A DNA stretch of 30,856 bases from a virus, in the IMG/VR virus record IMGVR_UViG_3300009414_000046, positions 1-30,856 of that record, one strand, 5' to 3'. The notes beneath the pieces are model-generated. The model made no database searches. It saw only the letters and a list, made by a program, of their open reading frames with translations, and was not told the origin of the DNA. Below, piece by piece: positions 8,209 through 13,683 of this stretch. A program made the position numbers and the translations under genes. Positions within the stretch are counted from its first letter, which is position 1. The number at the start of each line of letters is the position of its first letter.

Positions 8209-9244
8209 TGATTGTTGCCCTTATTTGTTTTCCAGCAGTTAAAATATTAAGGTTATAAGCTCCTTCCTTATCCAGTTCCAAATCAACTGTATTTTCCACT
8301 TGCCTGAAAATGGTTAATATTTCACCTTCCACGAAGGTATAAGTCTGATTATTCTGGTCAAATCCTGCCAATATTCCTTCCAATTGAACTCCATCCAACT
8401 CACTGACCTTTTCTTTATCTTTACCGACATCTTCAATGACATCCAATAAATCAGCAAGAAAATCCACGTTCAATAGGTCTATATCTAAACGATTGACTTC
8501 ATCCAACTCATTCTCATCAAGATCATTCTCATCCAGTTCAGTTTCTTCCAGTAAATCAACATCCAGTATATTGGAAGCTGTAGCACTTTGTTCTTCCACA
8601 GCCCTTTCAATTTCATCTGGCGGATTAACAATTAATAAATTATCAATAAAATCAAGGGTTAAGTTGATTAAAACTACTGGCTTTGTCGGCATGGATTCAC
8701 CTACACTGACCATCGTTGCCTGAAAAGGCTCGTTTAGCACCACAGTACCTGCTAACGAATCTACTGTTATTTCTCCTGACGAAGTTCCATCTGCATCAGG
8801 TAAAAGAATAACCAGACTTCTGCCTATCTCATCTACTGTAGTAGTGAAATCAGTTCCACGAATCGCAATATTGGCTGTTGGAGTCTTAATACTGATATTT
8901 TCTTTATTGATCCTGCCTAATGCGCCTGTAATAAATCTTGCCGTACCACTAGCCATACGAAGTGCCATCTTGCTTTTGGCTGGATTAGGATCATAAATAT
9001 ACTCGTCAATAATAATCTTGGAATGTTCTGTCAACCTAACTGTAGAAGAATCAAGAAACTCAATAGCTATTCGACCATCGCCAGTACGGACATCATCAAA
9101 AGAAAAAATATCTAAAGCTAGCTCTGCCAATAATTTATCCTGCTGGTTAGTGCGTAAAACTTCACTATTTCCTCTTAATTCAGATATTTCTCCTACCTGT
9201 GCAAAAGAAACAACAGGAATAAGCGCTAACAACCACTTGTGCAT
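8165..9244 (-). CDS. Secreted FecR-domain protein with acidic repeat and curlin-like C-terminus
   Basis: The 359-aa product has a signal peptide (MHKWLLALIPVVSFA, cut before Gln16). It then shows a FecR domain at about residues 48-140: DVRTGDGRIAIEFLDSSTVRL, LRMASGTARFITGALG and TPTANIAIRGTDF. Residues about 228-265 are an acidic Leu/Asp/Asn repeat (ELDEN, DLDEN, ELDEV). The C-terminus is beta-rich and ends GGGDSSITINQSN, which resembles a curlin half-repeat. It lacks the cytoplasmic anti-sigma part and inner-membrane segment of classical FecR, so it looks purely periplasmic or exported. It overlaps both neighbouring curlin genes (19 and 44 bases). A sensor, adaptor or minor fibre component is plausible. 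Confidence 0.9.
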   Translation of the reverse strand: MHKWLLALIPVVSFAQVGEISELRGNSEVLRTNQQDKLLAELALDIFSFDDVRTGDGRIAIEFLDSSTVRLTEHSKIIIDEYIYDPNPAKSKMALRMASGTARFITGALGRINKENISIKTPTANIAIRGTDFTTTVDEIGRSLVILLPDADGTSSGEITVDSLAGTVVLNEPFQATMVSVGESMPTKPVVLINLTLDFIDNLLIVNPPDEIERAVEEQSATASNILDVDLLEETELDENDLDENELDEVNRLDIDLLNVDFLADLLDVIEDVGKDKEKVSELDGVQLEGILAGFDQNNQTYTFVEGEILTIFRQVENTVDLELDKEGAYNLNILTAGKQIRATINGGGDSSITINQSN

Positions 9245-9933
9245 TGATCTATATCAATCGTGCCGCTTGTTGTTGTTGATACAATATTCACGATACCACT
9301 GGTGCTTGCGCCACTATTTGTTTGGTCAATGTCAATATTATTGCTATTACCTGTGATAGAAGCAGTAATGGAATGGTCTGCATTACCTGTTTGGGTAGTG
9401 TCTATATCGTTACCATCCCCACTTACTGTCCAGTTATTAATACAACCCACAACCTCACAGGTGGCATTAATGTTGTTTGAAGTTCCTGTTACCGCAAAAT
9501 CCTGATTACCACCTGTGGCAGTGGCTGCTGCTCCTTGTGTCATCACAAGAACATTACTGTCTCCTGTGGCTGCATAATCAAAATCCGTACCTGCTATATC
9601 TCCAGTGGCACCACCAGCGAGGGTAGTGACATTACTATCGCCTGTCGTATTAACTGTAAAACTACTGTTATTGGCTTGAACAGCACTTGCTGCAAGCGTA
9701 TTACTATCGCCTACTTGGTCAATATCAACAGTGACTGTCGATCCAGTAAACGTAGCTCTAGCTTGCGCTGATCCCACAGTATTACTATTGCCAATCTGGT
9801 CGATATTCATTGTTAATCCAGTTCCAGATTGGGTAATATATATCAGGTTATTTGCTCCAAAAGCGACACTTGCAGTACAAGCTAAAACCAAAAGTATAAA
9901 AGATGACATTCCCATAATAATAAAATGTCTCAT
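9226..9933 (-). CDS. Secreted curlin-repeat protein 1 (CsgA/CsgB-like)
   Basis: The 235-aa protein has a signal peptide (SSFILLVLACTASVAFG, probable cut before Ala27). The mature part is built of degenerate curlin-like repeats: IYITQSGTGL, NIDQIGNSNT, DIDQVGDSNT, VNTTGDSNV, AATGDSNVL, VTGTSNN, VSGDGNDI, TTQTGNADH, SITGNSNN, IDIDQTNSG and IDIDQCTSGC. Several repeats lack the usual Gln, so it is more divergent than the 265-aa protein. Two cysteine pairs are present (159/164 and 231/235, the last closing the protein). LVLAC could be read as a weak lipobox, in which case it would be a surface-anchored nucleator. It starts one base after csgG ends and overlaps the FecR gene by 19 bases. Confidence 0.85.
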   Translation of the reverse strand: MRHFIIMGMSSFILLVLACTASVAFGANNLIYITQSGTGLTMNIDQIGNSNTVGSAQARATFTGSTVTVDIDQVGDSNTLAASAVQANNSSFTVNTTGDSNVTTLAGGATGDIAGTDFDYAATGDSNVLVMTQGAAATATGGNQDFAVTGTSNNINATCEVVGCINNWTVSGDGNDIDTTQTGNADHSITASITGNSNNIDIDQTNSGASTSGIVNIVSTTTSGTIDIDQCTSGC

Positions 9934-9934
9934 A

Positions 9935-10717
9935 TCAATCCTCCGTCTTTATATCCCATACATCTCTATCAATTCCTTGTTTAATTAATGCGTAAACTGC
10001 TGTTTCTATGGCAGATTTTACTGCATATCCCGTTGTTTCATTCTCAGTTATCCCTGATTCCAGTTCAACTAATTCGGTCCCGTTTTCCGTAAATCTAAAA
10101 CCATCCATACCAGCACCAACAGAAAATATTGTTTTGCTTGCTGATACATTTAAAATTATCTCTCCAGTTTGGACAAGAACAGCTCTTAAAGCTACTGTAA
10201 CACGATCCCTTCTGTATTGATTAGTCAATCCTATCCCTAAATAACGCGCTCCCGTACCACCAGTCTGGTAATTGGCATCATAAGAAATAATGCCTCCTTC
10301 CATGATTAATCCCGAATATAATAACGGCATTAATTTATTGGCACCTTCTCCATCGTAACTATTCCTAGTAGAAACAATGAGTTGCCTTTCCCTAGTTAAA
10401 TGGTCTAAACCGACACGTTCAGCAACAGTGAACCAGCTTCCTTTTCCTGCATTAATCAATGCTTCGATTAAGTATAAATCAGCGCCTTGAGTAACGGCTG
10501 TGCTGAATAAAGCCATATTATCTGCTGACTTACGTTGTCCAGTCAGATCGGGAAACTTATAAACAGAAACAACCGCTTTCTGTTCTGGAACGGGTAAATC
10601 TATAAGTGCTTGCAAGGAAGGTCTTTCAATGATTGGACCTTCAGTATCTCCTACTACAGTTATTCCAGCACATCCTGAAATTAACAAAAAATACAACCAT
10701 ATGATTAAGGTACGCAT
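9935..10717 (-). CDS. csgG: CsgG homologue, curli secretion pore lipoprotein
   Basis: The 260-aa protein matches E. coli CsgG (277 aa) along most of its length. The lipobox is LISGC with Cys16, the same position as in E. coli. Conserved blocks are SVYKFPDLTGQ, FSTAVTQ, GGTGARYLGIG, ALRAV-TGEI, SKTI, SAIETAV and GIDRDVWD. CsgG forms a nonameric outer-membrane channel that exports unfolded curlin subunits. In the constriction loop the Phe equivalent to F56 is kept (Phe71 of the precursor), while N55 is Leu and no Tyr stands at position 51. The C-terminal tail after WD is shorter than in E. coli. It overlaps csgF by 13 bases and precedes curlin gene 1 by one base. Confidence 0.95.
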   Translation of the reverse strand: MRTLIIWLYFLLISGCAGITVVGDTEGPIIERPSLQALIDLPVPEQKAVVSVYKFPDLTGQRKSADNMALFSTAVTQGADLYLIEALINAGKGSWFTVAERVGLDHLTRERQLIVSTRNSYDGEGANKLMPLLYSGLIMEGGIISYDANYQTGGTGARYLGIGLTNQYRRDRVTVALRAVLVQTGEIILNVSASKTIFSVGAGMDGFRFTENGTELVELESGITENETTGYAVKSAIETAVYALIKQGIDRDVWDIKTED

Positions 10718-11211
10718 TCATCTGAAGAACAGATACCAAAAGACCCTACAGGAATTATAATCTCTGTTGTTACTCCATCTTCATCAATAATAGTTAATAT
10801 AATCTCCGTACCAGTATTAACAAAAGTAATCACATTACCTTCCAAAACAATACTTCCGCCTGTGCCGCCTGTGTCACTATTAAACAGGGATTCAGCAAGA
10901 TCACGGGAAAGCTGGGAATAAATGCGAGATTCCAGATTTCTAAGAAATTTAGCTAAAGTAGTGTTATCGGCATCTCTAGCAGCTTCGTTTAAAGCGGATT
11001 CTATATCTTCGGCAATCTTTTCCCTTCTGGAATTTTCCTGCTCATCTATAGTTAAATAATGGGCTGATGTACCAATACCACTAAAAGAAGGGTTATGAAA
11101 CTTAAATGTAATAATATCTGCTTTGATTGAAGCAGAACAAAAAGATAGCAAGATTAACCACCCTATTATTAACAATCCGTTATCATTTAATCTTTTTATT
11201 CTTTTTTTCAT
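10705..11211 (-). CDS. csgF: CsgF homologue, curli pore accessory factor
   Basis: The 168-aa protein has a long signal peptide (hydrophobic core about residues 12-28, cut near Ala31). The predicted mature N-terminus is IITFKFHNPSFSGIG, very close to the E. coli CsgF segment TMTFQFRNPNFGG that inserts into the CsgG channel and forms a second constriction. Downstream are a helical charged region (EKIAEDIESALNEA), a Gly-rich linker (DTGGTGGSIV), and a beta C-terminus with two Cys in its last eight residues. CsgF links the pore to the nucleator at the cell surface. It overlaps csgG by 13 bases and the upstream membrane-protein gene by 29 bases. Confidence 0.9.
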   Translation of the reverse strand: MKKRIKRLNDNGLLIIGWLILLSFCSASIKADIITFKFHNPSFSGIGTSAHYLTIDEQENSRREKIAEDIESALNEAARDADNTTLAKFLRNLESRIYSQLSRDLAESLFNSDTGGTGGSIVLEGNVITFVNTGTEIILTIIDEDGVTTEIIIPVGSFGICSSDECVP

Positions 11212-11446
11212 GTTTAGCAGACTCTCTTAATTCAATTACAGTATCGAGTTTTTGTTGAAGTCGAATGATGTCATTATCCAGCATTCTAATTCTGTCAATT
11301 AACTCAATTAAGGTAACAGAAGTTTCTGATAATTTCTTTTTTATATTATTAGTAATAAACCCCCAAATAAAATAAATCATATATAGCAGACCAACTGTAG
11401 CTACGATAGGAAATCCGTATTCGCTGATGATTGTAGCTATATCCAT
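11183..11446 (-). CDS. Small membrane protein with coiled coil, holin-like, 87 aa
   Basis: An N-terminal membrane segment (about residues 10-32, GFPIVATVGLLYMIYFIWGF) is followed by a basic patch and a charged heptad-like helix (IRMLDNDIIRLQQKLDTVIE) with a Lys-rich end. The N-terminus resembles the next protein upstream (GFPIVATVG against GFPIAMALIG), so the two look like tandem paralogues. The build recalls small BhlA/UviB-type holin-like proteins. It overlaps csgF by 29 bases and the 93-aa gene by one base (TAATG). Confidence 0.7.
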   Translation of the reverse strand: MDIATIISEYGFPIVATVGLLYMIYFIWGFITNNIKKKLSETSVTLIELIDRIRMLDNDIIRLQQKLDTVIELRESAKHEKKNKKIK

Positions 11447-11727
11447 TAATCCCTTCTAGCATCTTCTTTGCCATTAGCTCTAGCTATCCTTTCAAGGTCA
11501 GGTCGAATACCAATAACACTACATAAGGTAGCATCCATTCGGATCATATCGTGATTCATTGTTTTTACTCGATTATCCAATGAAGAAACAATACCATGTA
11601 TAGCATCTACTTGACCAATAACGCTTTCCAAAATGTACTTGATAGTAAGAAATATGAAGAATCCGCCAATCAAAGCCATAGCAATAGGAAAACCAACATC
11701 AGCTATTAATGAAAATACCTCATTCAT
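11446..11727 (-). CDS. Small membrane protein with coiled coil, paralogue of its neighbour, 93 aa
   Basis: Residues about 12-34 (VGFPIAMALIGGFFIFLTIK) form one membrane segment. A helical cytoplasmic or periplasmic tail follows (IVSSLDNRVKTMNHDMIRMD), ending in basic residues. It has the same plan and a similar start to the 87-aa protein downstream. The gene abuts the nuclease gene stop (TAA then ATG). Function is unknown; a holin or antiholin-like role is inferred from size and topology. Confidence 0.7.
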   Translation of the reverse strand: MNEVFSLIADVGFPIAMALIGGFFIFLTIKYILESVIGQVDAIHGIVSSLDNRVKTMNHDMIRMDATLCSVIGIRPDLERIARANGKEDARRD

Positions 11728-12150
11728 TTATTCAACTGGTGTATACATACCAGCATCAATTAATTTTTGTCTATTAACTAAATGTTCTGCTTCTATGTCA
11801 TCTTTAGATTGACCAAAGTAAGCTACAGCTAAATTATTAGCTATCATGGCTTGATTTATATTAACGCCATCAACAACAACATCTCCTAAAACTCTACCAA
11901 ATTTACCTTTAGAATCTTTTAATTTAGTTTGTATGATAACTTTATTGCCGTTATCTACAGCGACTTGTAAAAATGCACCAGCTAGTTTACCTCTAACTTT
12001 TTCATCTTTATCTCGTGTCCTAGATTCGGGCGTATCAATGCCGTAAAGACGAACCCTAGAACGATAAAGAATATCGAAGCCCAAGTCCAAAATAACATCA
12101 ATAGTATCGCCATCAACGACTCTATCAACTTTACAACTATATTCATACAT
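11728..12150 (-). CDS. Staphylococcal nuclease (SNase)-family thermonuclease
   Basis: The 140-aa protein carries the SNase active site: Asp15 in VVDGDTIDV, Arg34, Asp39, Thr40 and Glu42 in VRLYGIDTPE, and Arg86 in GKFGRVLGDV. These correspond to D21, R35, D40, T41, E43 and R87 of the staphylococcal enzyme. The family hydrolyses DNA and RNA with calcium. No signal peptide is present, so it should act in the host cytoplasm, for example in nucleic acid breakdown, or else leave at lysis. Its ATG overlaps the stop of the 54-aa gene (TAATG). Confidence 0.9.
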   Translation of the reverse strand: MYEYSCKVDRVVDGDTIDVILDLGFDILYRSRVRLYGIDTPESRTRDKDEKVRGKLAGAFLQVAVDNGNKVIIQTKLKDSKGKFGRVLGDVVVDGVNINQAMIANNLAVAYFGQSKDDIEAEHLVNRQKLIDAGMYTPVE

Positions 12151-12314
12151 TATTTATCTTTCGCTTTTCCAATATTTAAAGCCAATGTTTCAATGATTTT
12201 ATATATCTTTCCCATCCAAGCATTATCTTTTGGTGTTGGAGTAAGAGCAGTAATCAGTGATGCCACTGTAACTATTATCGCAATCCAACCCACTAAATTA
12301 ACTATCATATCCAT
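12150..12314 (-). CDS. Small membrane protein, 54 aa
   Basis: The short ORF starts MDMIVNLVGWIAIIVTVASL, a membrane segment, then has ITALTPTPKDNAWMGKIYK and a basic end, GKAKDK. The TPTPKD-W-GK-YK pattern recurs, from memory, in small proteins near lysis genes of marine phages. A good ribosome site (AAAGGA, about 10 bases upstream) and the TAATG junction with the nuclease gene support it. Holin-like function is possible. Confidence 0.75.
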   Translation of the reverse strand: MDMIVNLVGWIAIIVTVASLITALTPTPKDNAWMGKIYKIIETLALNIGKAKDK

Positions 12315-12329
12315 AATATTTTATTTCCT

Positions 12330-12506
12330 TTAAAAAAGTTGACCTGTCAGTATACTTCCCATACCTAATAATAACGTAACGAGGGTTGCAACAATAAAGA
12401 TTTCAACCCTTTTTACACGATTAAGTATTTCTAACCAACGCTCCGCACAAACTGCTTCATGCTTCGCTAAATCTGTTACCACTTGATTCACAGTCATTTT
12501 CGCCAT
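12330..12506 (-). CDS. Small membrane protein, XhlA-like, 58 aa
   Basis: It starts MAKMTVNQVVTDLAKHEAVC. A charged amphipathic N-terminal helix (AERWLEILNRVKRVE) is followed by one C-terminal membrane segment (IFIVATLVTLLLGMGSIL). This N-out helix plus single segment resembles XhlA-type haemolysin/holin accessory proteins. The ATG at 12506 overlaps the stop of the oxygenase-like gene (TAATG); an in-frame second Met at residue 4 is an alternative start. It ends 15 bases before the 54-aa gene. Confidence 0.75.
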   Translation of the reverse strand: MAKMTVNQVVTDLAKHEAVCAERWLEILNRVKRVEIFIVATLVTLLLGMGSILTGQLF

Positions 12507-13201
12507 TAAGCTGCTTCTTTTACATCCCAGCAGTTTAAATTTGCTGCAACTGTTCTTCTCTCACCCTCTCCAAAGAAAGGATATACCATATGCTGTAAGC
12601 CATTGGGAAACATATATTGCACCCCTACTTCTGGCTTAACCACACAACTTTGTGGTGGAAACAATCTATCTGCATCCATCAATGAATTTCTACCATATTG
12701 AAACGCTAAACAGCCATCACTATGCCCTGAATCATTATACAAACTGTATTCTGTGGTGCCTGATGTTGGCTGGTCTAAAATCTGTTGTGGCACTTTAGTC
12801 CATGTCGTACAGGAAATTCCTGTTATGGTTTTTGTGCCGTGATCGTGAATCGGGTTATAGTCTCCCTCAAAACTATGTACCGACCAAAGTTCGTCTAGGT
12901 CTACCTGTTTATTAGTCTTAAATTTAACCCCTGTGGAATTAATGAAATGATTAATATAGGCAACCCCTAAGTTACATAAATATTCTGTATATGGCTTAAC
13001 ACGCTCATCGTCAGTAGGGGGAATATTTAACTGCTCTCCCTGATGAATCTGCCCGACTAGGGTTTTTGCCAAAGATTCCCTTTCTTCATCTTCCCGTAAT
13101 TCATCCAAGTAATCATTTAATCCTTCAACCAATCCGTCAGGTATTTTTGCCTTTAACATAAATACGGCTGGCATTGTATAGATTTCTACTTCATGTTCCA
13201 T
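12506..13201 (-). CDS. Putative 2OG-Fe(II) oxygenase-like phage protein, 231 aa
   Basis: The start at 13201 is chosen because AAAGGA lies about 6 bases upstream; the longer frame to 13249 would need a TTG start. The core has WSVHSFEGDYNPIHDHGTKT (His119 and His121), then GISCTTW, and finally GLQHMVYPFFGEGERRTVAA (His204, Arg215/216). That order of a His motif, a distal His and then Arg fits the double-stranded beta-helix oxygenases that use 2-oxoglutarate and iron, a group frequent in marine phages. Substrate unknown. The first 60 residues are helical and acidic. Confidence 0.7.
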   Translation of the reverse strand: MEHEVEIYTMPAVFMLKAKIPDGLVEGLNDYLDELREDEERESLAKTLVGQIHQGEQLNIPPTDDERVKPYTEYLCNLGVAYINHFINSTGVKFKTNKQVDLDELWSVHSFEGDYNPIHDHGTKTITGISCTTWTKVPQQILDQPTSGTTEYSLYNDSGHSDGCLAFQYGRNSLMDADRLFPPQSCVVKPEVGVQYMFPNGLQHMVYPFFGEGERRTVAANLNCWDVKEAA

Positions 13202-13211
13202 ATTATTTCCT

Positions 13212-13355
13212 TTAAGGCAATTGCTGATGTTCTTGCCATAATTGACCAAAAGAACTACTAGCTTCTTGATGCTCTACAGATTTATCGTTATCGTTAAATA
13301 AGATAAAGCCTATTATTACAGTTCCTACTGTAAGTAGTTTTAATACATCCTGCAT
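13212..13355 (-). CDS. Very small membrane protein, 47 aa
   Basis: It starts MQDVLKLLTVGTVIIGFILF, one membrane segment, followed by a hydrophilic tail (NDNDKSVEHQEASSSFGQLW). It fills the gap between the oxygenase-like gene and the 105-aa gene, starting 4 bases after the latter ends and stopping 10 bases before the oxygenase start. No strong ribosome site is seen (TAATAGG touches the ATG), so expression may depend on coupling. Function unknown. Confidence 0.55.
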   Translation of the reverse strand: MQDVLKLLTVGTVIIGFILFNDNDKSVEHQEASSSFGQLWQEHQQLP

Positions 13356-13359
13356 CCTA

Positions 13360-13677
13360 TTAGCTAGGTACTGCAAAAGATTCATCAGCGACTGGCGGAA
13401 CTACAGGACTCGTAATTACCGAATCTACTTGACTGGCGAATATAGCATCCCAACTAGATACAGGACATAGCGCTGTCAAGGCTGCTAGGCTGAATGAGCC
13501 TTTAGCTGCTGCGGTAAAATCACCATCGGCTGCTATTGCTACATGATGAAAAGTAGTAGTATAGTAGGTTGCATCACCTTCACTATCGTTCTCGTACTTC
13601 ATTTGCATATGCCATTCTTGTGCCTTGCTTGACTTTTCATGCGGTATCGCTTTAGTCATTGCTTTTGTTACTGCCAT
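13360..13677 (-). CDS. Hypothetical phage protein, 105 aa
   Basis: The start is MAVTKAMTKAIPHEKSSKAQ; the middle is EWHMQMKYENDSEGDATYY and the C-terminus is Pro/Val-rich (ITSPVVPPVADESF). There is no signal peptide or membrane segment. It sits six bases after the stop of the long tail fibre, so a fibre-associated or assembly protein is a guess from position. I do not recognise the family. Confidence 0.65.
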   Translation of the reverse strand: MAVTKAMTKAIPHEKSSKAQEWHMQMKYENDSEGDATYYTTTFHHVAIAADGDFTAAAKGSFSLAALTALCPVSSWDAIFASQVDSVITSPVVPPVADESFAVPS

Positions 13678-13683
13678 TTTATT

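Noticed and set aside
7411-9933. Curlin-repeat proteins as virion fibres
   Set aside because: Both have export signal peptides and lie with csgG/csgF, which points to secretion from the host cell rather than cytoplasmic virion assembly.
5637-11211. Curli block as stray bacterial DNA joined by misassembly
   Set aside because: Junctions with phage-type genes are overlapping or nearly so on both sides (29-base overlap at csgF, 22 bases before the holin), and base composition looks the same by eye. Read mapping would still be needed to exclude it fully.
13202-13249. Longer N-terminus for the oxygenase-like protein starting at 13249
   Set aside because: It needs a TTG start and would overlap the 47-aa gene, whereas the ATG at 13201 has AAAGGA close upstream.
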